From contig OMIN01000111.1 in the NCBI GenBank assembly GCA_900299145.1, positions 48,964 to 112,963 of the forward strand: a DNA stretch of 64,000 nucleotides, given 5' to 3'. The notes under the pieces are model-generated. The model saw only the letters and a list, made by a program, of their open reading frames with translations, did no database searches and was not told where the DNA came from. The DNA comes from Betaproteobacteria bacterium (GTDB lineage Bacteria > Pseudomonadota > Gammaproteobacteria > Burkholderiales > SG8-41). This document shows, in pieces, positions 55,640 to 63,905 of this stretch (positions within the stretch are counted from its first letter, which is position 1; every line of letters starts with the position of its first letter). A program made the position numbers and the translations under genes.

Positions 55640-56998
55640 ATGGCTAAAAAAGCGAAAAAGGCCGAGCCTAAAAACATCAAGGCCAACAGCATCGACCCGA
55701 AGAAAAAGGTGTCCGCCGCGCCGGATGGCCTGTATGACCCGGCCAACCCCGATCACCGCTGGGATCGTCCGTTGCAGGCGCCGGGCCGCATGCAGGTGGA
55801 TTTTGAGGAACGCGTGGATTTCCGAAGGCTGCACAACTACCGGCTTGCGCGCACGCGCAATGCACTGGCGCAGTCCGATCTGGGCGCGCTGCTCGTTTTT
55901 GACCAATACAATATTCGCTACATTTCCAGCACGGTCATTGGCGAGTGGGCGCGCGACAAGTTGACGCGCTGGTGCCTGCTGACCGGCAATGGCGAGCCGT
56001 GGGTATGGGATTTCGGCTCGGCCGCGCGGCATCACAAGATTTATGCGCCATGGCTGCCCAAGAACCATTGTCTCGCCGGCAATGTGGGCATGCGCGGCGC
56101 CATCCATCCGAAGGTGGGCCTGTTCGAGGAGGCGGCTAAGGAGATTTACGACATCCTCAAGGCCGAGGGTGTTGCCGATCTGCCCATTGGCATTGACGTG
56201 TGCGAACCGCTGTTTCTCTTCGCTTTGCAGAAGCTCGGCCTGAAGGTGGTGGATGGGCAGCAGGTCATGCTGCAGGCTCGCGAGATCAAGAGCCACGATG
56301 AAATCACCTTGCTCAACATGGCGGCATCCATGGGTGACGGCGTTTATCAGGACATTTTCGAGGCGCTCAAACCCGGCGTGCGCGAGAGCGAGGTGGTGGC
56401 GCTCGCCACCAAACGCTTCTACGAGATGGGTTCGGATTGCGTGGAAGCCATTAACGCTATTGCGGGTGAGCGCTGCAGTCCGCACCCGCATAACTTTACC
56501 GACCGGCTGATCCGGCCCGGCGATCAGGCGTATTTCGACCTGATACAAACCTATATGGGTTACAAGACCTGCTACTACCGCACATTCACGGTGGGAAGTG
56601 CCACGTCGGCCCAGCGCGATGCCTACAAGCGCGCGCGCAAATGGATGGACGACGCGATCTCCATGCTGAAGCCCGGTGTGTCGACGGACCAAGTGGCGAG
56701 AATGTTCCCCAAGTCAACCGAGATTGGTTTCGAAACCGAGATGTCGGCGTTCGGCCTCAATTTCTGTCACGGCTTGGGCATGGGCTTGCACGAGCGGCCG
56801 CTGATATCGCGCCTGAATTCGTTCAAGGACCCCTACGAACTCAAGGCCGGCATGGTGTTCGCGGTGGAGACGTTCTGCCCGGCGAAAGACGGTCTATCGG
56901 CTGCGCGTATCGAAGAGGAAGTGGTGCTCACGCCGAGCGGCGCCAAGATCATTACGTTATTTCCGGCGCAGGAATTGCCGATTGCAAACAAATACTAA
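55640..56998 (+). CDS. M24-fold (Xaa-Pro peptidase-like) protein lacking one metal ligand
   Basis: A 452-residue protein with the creatinase/aminopeptidase-P two-domain layout: N-terminal domain with YRLARTRNALAQSDLGALLV and FDQYNIRYIS, and a C-terminal pita-bread domain. Of the five usual metal ligands Asp300 (QAYFDLIQTY), His377 (FCHGLGMGLHE), Glu410 (VFAVETF) and Glu425 (ARIEEEV) are present, but the second Asp, expected in a YCSDxTRTF-like segment, is Cys311 (YKTCYYRTF). The overall look is closer to the DddP-like branch of M24 than to true aminopeptidase P. It may have altered metal binding or another reaction. ATG 55640 has AAGGA at 55628-55632. The Lys-rich N-terminal 30 residues are poorly conserved. 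Confidence 0.85.
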   Translation: MAKKAKKAEPKNIKANSIDPKKKVSAAPDGLYDPANPDHRWDRPLQAPGRMQVDFEERVDFRRLHNYRLARTRNALAQSDLGALLVFDQYNIRYISSTVIGEWARDKLTRWCLLTGNGEPWVWDFGSAARHHKIYAPWLPKNHCLAGNVGMRGAIHPKVGLFEEAAKEIYDILKAEGVADLPIGIDVCEPLFLFALQKLGLKVVDGQQVMLQAREIKSHDEITLLNMAASMGDGVYQDIFEALKPGVRESEVVALATKRFYEMGSDCVEAINAIAGERCSPHPHNFTDRLIRPGDQAYFDLIQTYMGYKTCYYRTFTVGSATSAQRDAYKRARKWMDDAISMLKPGVSTDQVARMFPKSTEIGFETEMSAFGLNFCHGLGMGLHERPLISRLNSFKDPYELKAGMVFAVETFCPAKDGLSAARIEEEVVLTPSGAKIITLFPAQELPIANKY

Positions 56999-57000
56999 CT

Positions 57001-57075
57001 GCGTAAGGCGTGAAGCGTGAGGGGTGAGGCGTAACCACGACACTCCCGCGCCTCGCGCCTCACGCCTCACGAGTT
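57001..57075 (+). repeat. inverted heptamer arrays forming a long hairpin
   Basis: Left array: GCGTAAG GCGTGAA GCGTGAG GGGTGAG GCGTAAC (57001-57035). After 12 bases comes the right array GCGCCTC GCGCCTC ACGCCTC ACGAGTT (57048-57075), the reverse complement type. 57016-57031 pairs with 57056-57071 over 16 bp with one mismatch. No T-run, so not a classic terminator. It fills the spacer before the E1 alpha gene. Confidence 0.75.
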
Positions 57076-57082
57076 TCCAATA

Positions 57083-58084
57083 ATGGATACCACAAAACCC
57101 ATGACCCTAGGCTATGACATCCGACTTGAGCTCTACAGACTGCAGCTCGACCTGCGCTATTGTGAAAAGCGCGCGTACGATCTTTTTTTGCAAAATCTGA
57201 TCAAAGGCACCAGCCATTTATCGCTGGGGCAGGAGGCTATTGCCGCCGCGTTCGGCGTGGCGATGCGTCCGGACGATTTGACGTTTTGTACTTATCGAGG
57301 CCACGCGCATACCCTGGCGCGCGGCGCATCGATGGAAGGCGTGCTGGGCGAATTGATGGGGCGCGAGTGCGGTCTGCTTGGTGGCAAGGGTGGCTCAATG
57401 CATTTGACCGATGTTTCCAAGGGTGCGATGGGCAGTTATGCCATCATCGGCGCGCATCTGCCGGTGGCGGCGGGCGCCGCGTGGAGCGCACAGTATCGCG
57501 GCAGCGGGCAAGTGACCGTGTGCTTTTTTGGTGACGGCACCACCAACATCGGCGCTTTTCACGAGGCGCTTAATTTCGCGGTGATCTGGAAACTGCCGGT
57601 GATTTTTGTGTGTGAAAACAATCTTTATATGGAGTACACACCGATCAGCAGCGTGACTGCGGTAGAGCATCCAGCGGCAGACCGTGCGGGCGCCTATGGT
57701 CTGGAAAAAATTGTAGTAGACGGCAACGATGCCGACGCGGTGTACCGCACGGCGGTGCAGTACCTGGAGCGCGCGCGTAGCGGCGGCGGACCGGCGTTGA
57801 TCGAATGTATGACTTATCGCCATAGCGGCCATTCGCGCGCCGATCCCGGGCAATACCGGCCGCCGGGGGAACTTGATCGCTGGCTGGAGCGCGATCCACT
57901 CAAGATTTACCGTGAACGGTTGCTGGGGCTTGGCATCGTTGAGGCGACGCTGAATGATCTTGAGGCGGAATCGATGCGCAAGGTGGACGCGGCGACGGAG
58001 ACGGCGAAGGCTTCGCCTGCGCCGGCGGTAAGTGAAATCGACAAAAACGTTTGGGCGGACGGGAGCACGGCATGGCGGAACTAA
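57083..58084 (+). CDS. 2-oxo acid dehydrogenase E1 component, alpha subunit
   Basis: A 333-residue thiamine-diphosphate-dependent subunit of the pyruvate/acetoin dehydrogenase type, which decarboxylates a 2-oxo acid or cleaves acetoin. FCTYRGHAHTLARGASMEGV and GGKGGSMHL lie in the active-site entrance; the ThDP-binding motif runs from FGDGTTNIGAFHEALNFAV to CENN; YRHSGHSRADPG is the regulatory/phosphorylation-loop region. The size and MHL motif fit acetoin dehydrogenase (AcoA)-like proteins as well as PdhA; the substrate is not decided. Overlaps E1 beta by 13 bases. Confidence 0.92.
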   Translation: MDTTKPMTLGYDIRLELYRLQLDLRYCEKRAYDLFLQNLIKGTSHLSLGQEAIAAAFGVAMRPDDLTFCTYRGHAHTLARGASMEGVLGELMGRECGLLGGKGGSMHLTDVSKGAMGSYAIIGAHLPVAAGAAWSAQYRGSGQVTVCFFGDGTTNIGAFHEALNFAVIWKLPVIFVCENNLYMEYTPISSVTAVEHPAADRAGAYGLEKIVVDGNDADAVYRTAVQYLERARSGGGPALIECMTYRHSGHSRADPGQYRPPGELDRWLERDPLKIYRERLLGLGIVEATLNDLEAESMRKVDAATETAKASPAPAVSEIDKNVWADGSTAWRN

Positions 58085-59049
58085 CCTATCGCGAAGCGGT
58101 GGCGGCGGGCATCGCACAGGAAATGCGGCGCGATGAAAACGTGGTGTTTCTGGGCGAGGACATCGGTGCCGCTGGCGGCGTGTTCAAGGCCACCGTCGGA
58201 TTATTCGAGGAATTCGGCCCGCGCCGCATTCGTGACACGCCGATCTCTGAACAGGCGATTTTGGGCGCGGCCATGGGTGCGGCCATGACAGGGTTAAAGC
58301 CCATCGCTGAAATCATGTTCTCGGATTTTCTGGCAGTGTGCTGGGATATTGTGGCGAATGAAATCGCCAAGGCGCGGTACATGACCGACGGGCAAATTAC
58401 GCTGCCGCTGGTGATCCGCACCGCCAACGGCGCGGGTTCGCGCTTTGGCGCGCAGCACTCGCAGTCAGTGGAAAACTGGGCGATGGCTATTCCCGGCATC
58501 AAGGTGGTGGCGCCGGCGTTTCCCGCCGACGTTAAGGGATTGATTGCAGCGGCGGTGCGCGACCCCGACCCGGTGCTGGTGTTCGAACAAAAGTCGCTGT
58601 ATCCGTTCAAGGGCGAAGTACCCGACGGCGAGCTGGTCGATCAACTCGGCAAGGCGAAGGTGCTTCGGCACGGCAAGGATTGCACCATCGTCGCGCTGGC
58701 GCTGATGGTGCACCGCGCGCTGGCGGCGGCGGAGATACTGGAGAGGGAACACGGCATTTCCTGCACGGTAGTGGACGTGCGCTCGCTGGTGCCGCTGGAT
58801 ACGGTGACCATCCTCGCGGAAGTGGCAAAGACCGGACGCCTGGTAACGATTGAAGAAAATCCGCGTTTGTGCGGGTGGGGCGCGGAGATCGCGTCGATCG
58901 TCGCCGACGAAATTTTCTGGGATCTCGACGGCCCGATCATCCGCATCACCACGCCGCATATTCCGCTGCCGTCGGCGGATCAACTGGAAGACAACACCAT
59001 ACCGTCGGTGGAGCGCGTGGTGCGGGAGATACGCGAGAAGATTGATTGA
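58072..59049 (+). CDS. 2-oxo acid dehydrogenase E1 component, beta subunit
   Basis: A 325-residue partner of the E1 alpha subunit. ELTYREAVAAGIAQEMRRDE starts the PYR domain, FLGEDIGAAGGVFKAT has the catalytic Glu, DTPISEQAILGAAMGAAMTG and EIMFSDFLAVCWDIVANEIAK follow, and the transketolase C-terminal domain carries SCTVVDVRSLVPLDTVTI and IEENPRLCGWGAEIA. ATG at 58072 gives the usual length. No E2 gene follows directly; two amidohydrolase genes intervene. Confidence 0.94.
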   Translation: MAELTYREAVAAGIAQEMRRDENVVFLGEDIGAAGGVFKATVGLFEEFGPRRIRDTPISEQAILGAAMGAAMTGLKPIAEIMFSDFLAVCWDIVANEIAKARYMTDGQITLPLVIRTANGAGSRFGAQHSQSVENWAMAIPGIKVVAPAFPADVKGLIAAAVRDPDPVLVFEQKSLYPFKGEVPDGELVDQLGKAKVLRHGKDCTIVALALMVHRALAAAEILEREHGISCTVVDVRSLVPLDTVTILAEVAKTGRLVTIEENPRLCGWGAEIASIVADEIFWDLDGPIIRITTPHIPLPSADQLEDNTIPSVERVVREIREKID

Positions 59050-59218
59050 GGGTTGTTGTCCTTGCGGGTTTACATTGGCAATTACAAAATTCCGGGCGAA
59101 GCATGAAAAACTCGCCATGTCTTCCCGCTCTGCGAGCAGCGGCATTGCGGCTCGCCTGCGAACCTTCTGCGGGGATGACGGTGGCGGTGACGCGGATTTG
59201 TGATCTGTGAGAATTTAA

Positions 59219-60865
59219 ATGTATAAGTATTTGATTTTATTGAGTTTTTATTTTTTCGCCATTTGCGTATCGCCGGCACATGCCATCGACACCATTCTCG
59301 TCAACGGCAAAATCATCACCGTCGATGACCGTTTCGCCATCGTGCAGGCGTTGGCTATCAAGGATAGACGCATCGTGGCTGCCGGCAGCAATGCTGAAGT
59401 GCAAAAGCTGGCGACTGCCACCACGCGCGTAATCGATGTGAAAGGCCGCACGGTCATTCCGGGCCTGATTGACAACCATTCCCACTGGGTGCGTGCAGCC
59501 GAGCACGATGAACTGCGTCTGGACGGTGTGACCTCGCGCAAGCAGGCATTGAAGCTGCTGGCGGAGCGCATCGCCAGGGCCAAGCCCGGTGAGTGGGTGG
59601 TTTCTCTAGGCGGGTGGTCCGAGGAACAGTTTCTGGATGATGCGCGCGGCTTCCCGCTGGCGGAACTGGACCAGATGGCGCCCAATAATCCCGTGGTGTT
59701 GCAGGCGATTTACCGCCATAGCTATCTGAACAGCGCTGCGCTCAAGGCCGCCAACATCGATGAGACCACGCCCAACCCGCCGGGCGGCGTGATCGAAAAG
59801 GACGCCAATGGCAAGCTGACTGGTGTGGTGCGAGAGGCTGGCGGCGTGGCATTTGTCGCGGCCAAAGTGCCGCTCAAGGCCCGCGACGCGTGGCTGGATA
59901 ACACGCGCAAGCTGGTGACCTATCTCAACTCGATGGGCATCACCGCCTGGGGTGACGCCGGCGGGCGTGGCATGGGCGCTGCGCACTACGAGCCCTACAA
60001 GGTGCTGGCGGACCGCGATGAGCTGAATGTGCGCGTGTTCTGGACGGTCATCCGTCAGCCCTCGACTGTTGAGCAGGCTGACAAGGTGGTCGCCGAGATC
60101 GGCACATTCAAGCCGTTTCAGGGTAACGAATATTTTGAGAACATCGGCTGGGGCGAATCGGTGTATTCGCAGGCCACCACGCAGTTGTTGCGCGTGCAAA
60201 AGGCAGTGTCCCCTGAGCCGCTGGCGCAAATGAAGCGCATCGCCGCGGCGTTGGCGGCGCGCGGGGTTTATCTCAATTCGCACGTGGAGATGAATGGCCC
60301 CATCAACCAGTTCTTGGAGGCCTACGAGGAAATCCAAAAAATAAATCCAATCAAAGGGTTACGGTGGTCATTCTCGCACCTCGATCAAATCGACGAACCG
60401 CAACTGCAGCGCATGAAGCGGCTGGGCATGACTGCGCAAATCCATTCGCGACCGCTGATACAGGGCGTGTTGATGCATAAGGTGCACGGCGAGGCGGCTT
60501 GGGACATGCCGCCGTTTCGCCGCGTGCAGGATAGCGGCATTGTTTGGGGGCTGGGCTCGGACGCGACGGCTGTGACAACCTCCAACCCTTTCTACACGCT
60601 TAGCTTTGCGATCACCGGCAAGATGGTTGGTGGCCATCATGTCAACCGCCAGAGCATCACGCGAGAGGAAGCGCTGATTGCGCATACGCGCAGCAATGCC
60701 TTCATCCTGTTCCAGGAGGCGAATATCGGATCGTTGCAGAAGGGCAAGTACGCAGACCTGCTGGTGCTGGACCGCGACTATATGACGGTGCCCGCTGATG
60801 CCATCAAGGATCTGAAGCCGGTGATGACCATGGTGGGTGGCAAAGTGGTGTTTGAAAGGCCGTAA
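59219..60865 (+). CDS. exported amidohydrolase, YtcJ-like, paralogue 1
   Basis: A 548-residue metal-dependent amidohydrolase (amidohydrolase family 3). N-terminal signal peptide MYKYLILLSFYFFAICVSPA, cleaved near AHA. Metal ligands His87 and His89 are in GLIDNHSHW; RTVIPGLIDN, GWSEEQF, LNSHVEMNG (His), RWSFSHLDQ (His) and GLGSDATAVTTSNPF (Asp) complete the site. Substrate unknown. The DNA of the signal peptide (59224-59243) is itself a copy of the AT-rich repeat, in the frame YKYLILLS. No Shine-Dalgarno is visible. Highly similar to the next gene: tandem duplication. Confidence 0.9.
   Translation: MYKYLILLSFYFFAICVSPAHAIDTILVNGKIITVDDRFAIVQALAIKDRRIVAAGSNAEVQKLATATTRVIDVKGRTVIPGLIDNHSHWVRAAEHDELRLDGVTSRKQALKLLAERIARAKPGEWVVSLGGWSEEQFLDDARGFPLAELDQMAPNNPVVLQAIYRHSYLNSAALKAANIDETTPNPPGGVIEKDANGKLTGVVREAGGVAFVAAKVPLKARDAWLDNTRKLVTYLNSMGITAWGDAGGRGMGAAHYEPYKVLADRDELNVRVFWTVIRQPSTVEQADKVVAEIGTFKPFQGNEYFENIGWGESVYSQATTQLLRVQKAVSPEPLAQMKRIAAALAARGVYLNSHVEMNGPINQFLEAYEEIQKINPIKGLRWSFSHLDQIDEPQLQRMKRLGMTAQIHSRPLIQGVLMHKVHGEAAWDMPPFRRVQDSGIVWGLGSDATAVTTSNPFYTLSFAITGKMVGGHHVNRQSITREEALIAHTRSNAFILFQEANIGSLQKGKYADLLVLDRDYMTVPADAIKDLKPVMTMVGGKVVFERP
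59224..59243 (+). repeat. 20-bp AT-rich interspersed repeat, copy 13 (within CDS start)
   Basis: Reads TAAGTATTTGATTTTATTGA, identical to the consensus, followed by GTTTTTATTTTTT. It encodes residues 2-8 of the amidohydrolase signal peptide. Confidence 0.8.
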
Positions 60866-60875
60866 GGAGGAAAGC

Positions 60876-62546
60876 GTGAGGGGTGAGTTGACGGTTGTGA
60901 GATGCGTTGGTGCGGTCGCGCTACTGTGCGGGGCGCTGATTGCGCACGCCCAGGCAGACCTTGTCTTGCACAACGGCAAGGTCGTCACCGTCGACGAGCG
61001 TTTCAGCATTGCCCAGGCCATCGCCATCAAGGGCGAACGTATCGTCGCGGTGGGGGCTAACGATGCCGTGTTGAAGGCTGCTGGTGGCGGCGCGAAACGT
61101 ATCGACCTGCGGGGCCGTACGGTGATTCCGGGGCTCATCGACAACCATGCGCACTACGCGCGCGGCTCTCAGCATTGGGGTATCGAAGTGCGTTGGGACG
61201 GTGTGACCTCCCGCAAGGCAGCGCTTGAGAAAATTGCCGAACGCGTCAAAGGCGCGCGCATCGGCGAGTGGGTTGTGGTGATGGGGGGCTGGTCATATGA
61301 CCAATTTACGGATAGCCAGACGCCGTTTGCGCGCGCGGAGCTTGACGCCATCGCACCCAATAACCCTGTGGCGTTGCAATACATCTACGTCAACGGCGTG
61401 CTCAACACGCGAGCCATGGCAGAACTCAATATTGCTGATGCGGGGTTCAAGGCACCGGGAACCACCGTCGAGCGTGATTCCACGGGTGCGCCTACGGGCA
61501 TCCTTTCCGGCGGCGGCGTGTCGAGTTTTTTCCGCAACAAGATTCCCATGGGCAATGCCGAGCAGCAGGTGGAAAGCGTCCGTACGCACCTGCGCGACCT
61601 CAACGCCATGGGGCTGACGACGTCAGTGGATTGGGGCGGCTACGGCTTCACGGAAGACTGGTACGAGCCCTTTCGCGTGCTGCACCGGAAAAACGCGCTG
61701 ACGATGCGGGTGTTCCACGGCACCTGGTACAACACCACAAGCGCCGCGGATGTCGACAAGGCGGTGGCGCAAATCCGCACGCTCAAGGCATTCCAGGGTG
61801 ACGACATGATGGATCGCATCGGCTTTGGCGAGACCGTGTTGTTGCCCCTGCACGACAATCCGTCCTCGCGCGGCACAAAAATTTCCGCGGAGAATCTTGC
61901 CCTGTGGCGGCGCGTGGTCGAGGCGGTGGCGGAGCGGCGCATGCATCTCTCGGTGCATGCCAATCAGCGCGAGTCGCTGGATGCCTTTCTGACGCAGATC
62001 GAGGACATCAATCGCACGCATCCCATTCGCGGCTTGCGCTGGTCGTTTGCGCATGTGCGGCAGCTGTCTACCAGCGATATGGAGCGCATGCGCAAGCTCG
62101 GTATGGCGGCGCTGGTGCATAGTCAGGCGACAATATCGGGACAGATTCTGCAGCGCATTCACGGCGAGGCGGCGCTGGATCAGCCGCCCGTGCGCACGGT
62201 GCTGGAAAGCGGCATTCCGTGGGGGCTGGGTTCCGATTCCAATGGCGCCGCGCCGTCCAACCCGTTCTACACCTTGTGGTGGGCTGTCACGGGCAACATG
62301 CTGGGCGGCAAGCCGTCGTTGCGCCAAACCATCAGCCGTCAGGATGCGTTGATCGCGCATACCCGAAACAACGCGTACTTTGTATTCCGCGAAGGCGACA
62401 TTGGCACTTTGCAAAACGGCAAGTACGCCGATTTGTTGGTGCTGAGTCACGATTACCTCACCGTACCCGCGGAGCAGATCAAGGACATCACGCCCGTCAT
62501 CACCATGGTGGGTGGAAAAATCGTTTATGAGGCCGTGAGCAAGTAA
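60876..62546 (+). CDS. exported amidohydrolase, YtcJ-like, paralogue 2
   Basis: A 556-residue paralogue of the previous gene. GTG start at 60876 follows a strong AAGGAGG (60864-60870). Signal peptide MRGELTVVRCVGAVALLCGA, cleaved near AHAQA. Metal ligands His91 and His93 in LIDNHAHYARG; further blocks MGGWSYDQF, LSVHANQRES, RWSFAHVRQ and GLGSDSNGAAPSNPFYTLWW. The first codons derive from heptamer units GCGTGAG GGGTGAG shared with the spacer array at 57001. Ends in TAATG with the E2 gene, so the two are translationally coupled. Confidence 0.91.
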   Translation: MRGELTVVRCVGAVALLCGALIAHAQADLVLHNGKVVTVDERFSIAQAIAIKGERIVAVGANDAVLKAAGGGAKRIDLRGRTVIPGLIDNHAHYARGSQHWGIEVRWDGVTSRKAALEKIAERVKGARIGEWVVVMGGWSYDQFTDSQTPFARAELDAIAPNNPVALQYIYVNGVLNTRAMAELNIADAGFKAPGTTVERDSTGAPTGILSGGGVSSFFRNKIPMGNAEQQVESVRTHLRDLNAMGLTTSVDWGGYGFTEDWYEPFRVLHRKNALTMRVFHGTWYNTTSAADVDKAVAQIRTLKAFQGDDMMDRIGFGETVLLPLHDNPSSRGTKISAENLALWRRVVEAVAERRMHLSVHANQRESLDAFLTQIEDINRTHPIRGLRWSFAHVRQLSTSDMERMRKLGMAALVHSQATISGQILQRIHGEAALDQPPVRTVLESGIPWGLGSDSNGAAPSNPFYTLWWAVTGNMLGGKPSLRQTISRQDALIAHTRNNAYFVFREGDIGTLQNGKYADLLVLSHDYLTVPAEQIKDITPVITMVGGKIVYEAVSK

Positions 62547-63868
62547 TGAACATCATCATGCCGCAGCTTGGCGAAACCGTCGCGGAAGGCACCGTGACCA
62601 AGTGGCACAAGAAAGTGGGCGACACCATCAAGGCCGACGAGGCGCTGTTCGACGTCGAGACCGATAAGGTGAGCACGGAAATTCCGTCGCCCGTAGCGGG
62701 CGTGGTTTCTCAGTTGTTGATCGCCGAAGGCGCGACCGCCAAGGTCGGCGTGACGATTGCGGTGGTGACTGAAGCGGGCAAGGCGCCGGCGCCGTTGCCC
62801 GGCCCGGCTGCCACCGCCAAGGCTGAATCGGCAACCGTGGCCCGCGCTGCCGCGCCCGCACGTGACGCCCGTACGCGAGTCAGCGCGGCCGAGCGCCTGT
62901 CGCCGGTAGTGCGGCGTCTGATCGCCGAACGCAATCTGGATGTCAGCCGTATCAAGGGCAGCGGGCGCGATGGCCGGGTCACGCGTGACGATGTGGTCGA
63001 ATACATCGCCAGCGGCGGTGAGACGGCACGCGTGCAAACGCCAGTGGTGGCTACTGCGGCTGCCGCGGTTCCTGCATCGCCTATGGCGGCTGTGCCGGCT
63101 GCCGATACCCCTGTATCGGCGCTCGCGCCGATTGCGGTGCAAGCCATGTCCCCGCCGGGCGAGTTATTGCCGCTCAACCCCGTGCGCAAGCGCGTTGCCG
63201 AGAACATGGCCAAAGCGTGGGCTGCCGCACCGCATGTGTTGCAGGTGGCCGAAGCGGATTTTTCGCGCGTGGTGCAGGTGCAAAAACAGCAGGGCGAAGC
63301 GTGGAAGGCGCGCGAAGGCTTTGCGCTCACGTTCATGCCGTTTATTACGCGCGCCATTTCCGTCGCCCTCGGCAAGTTTCCAAAACTCAACGCCACTTAC
63401 ACGCCGGAAGGGCTGCGGCTAAACAAGCGCATCAATATTGGCATTGCCGTCGATCTGAATTTCGACGGCCTGATGGTGCCGGTGGTGAAGGATGTGCCGA
63501 ATAAATCATTGCCGAAAATTGCTCGTGAAATCAATGACTTGGCGCTACGTGCCCGCGTGGGCCAGTTAAGGCCCGATGATCTGGCCGAAGGCACCTACAC
63601 CATCAGCAACAACGGCGCTTTCGGCACCGTGATCACCGCGCCGATTATCAACGTGCCGCAGGTGGCAATTCTGTCCACGGATGCCGTGCGCAAAAAGCCC
63701 GTGGTGGTGGAATCCGCCGAGGGAGACACCATTGCCATACGGCCGGTGGGCGTGCTCGCGCAGTCGTTCGACCATCGTGCGGTGGACGGCGCGTATTCGG
63801 CAGCGTTTTTGCGAGAAGTGAAGACGATCATTGAAACGCGGCAGTGGGCACAGGATATGCAGGCCTGA
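62546..63868 (+). CDS. 2-oxo acid dehydrogenase E2 component (dihydrolipoamide acyltransferase)
   Basis: A 440-residue E2. One lipoyl domain with Lys41 in FDVETDKVSTEI; an Ala/Pro-rich linker; a peripheral-subunit-binding domain RLSPVVRRLIAERNLDVSRI followed by KGSGRDGRVTRDDV; a second Ala/Pro linker; and the catalytic domain with NPVRKRVAENMAKAWAAAPH and the active-site His in SFDHRAVDGAYSA (H-X3-D). It should accept acyl groups from the E1 encoded at 57083-59049. No E3 (lipoamide dehydrogenase) gene is seen in the window. Confidence 0.95.
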   Translation: MNIIMPQLGETVAEGTVTKWHKKVGDTIKADEALFDVETDKVSTEIPSPVAGVVSQLLIAEGATAKVGVTIAVVTEAGKAPAPLPGPAATAKAESATVARAAAPARDARTRVSAAERLSPVVRRLIAERNLDVSRIKGSGRDGRVTRDDVVEYIASGGETARVQTPVVATAAAAVPASPMAAVPAADTPVSALAPIAVQAMSPPGELLPLNPVRKRVAENMAKAWAAAPHVLQVAEADFSRVVQVQKQQGEAWKAREGFALTFMPFITRAISVALGKFPKLNATYTPEGLRLNKRINIGIAVDLNFDGLMVPVVKDVPNKSLPKIAREINDLALRARVGQLRPDDLAEGTYTISNNGAFGTVITAPIINVPQVAILSTDAVRKKPVVVESAEGDTIAIRPVGVLAQSFDHRAVDGAYSAAFLREVKTIIETRQWAQDMQA

Positions 63869-63905
63869 CCGCTGTGTTGAGTTTATTTTTGAATGAGGAA
63901 ACATC

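Noticed and set aside
55622..56692. 356-codon minus-strand open frame
   Set aside because: Shadow of the M24-fold gene.
59050..59218. Gene in the spacer before the first amidohydrolase
   Set aside because: No ribosome site or family-like translation; the GC-rich part resembles the dispersed GGGGATGACGG-type spacer sequence common in proteobacteria.
60325..60360. Further AT-rich repeat copy in the first amidohydrolase
   Set aside because: About 10 of 20 matches, no better than chance for an AT-rich patch.
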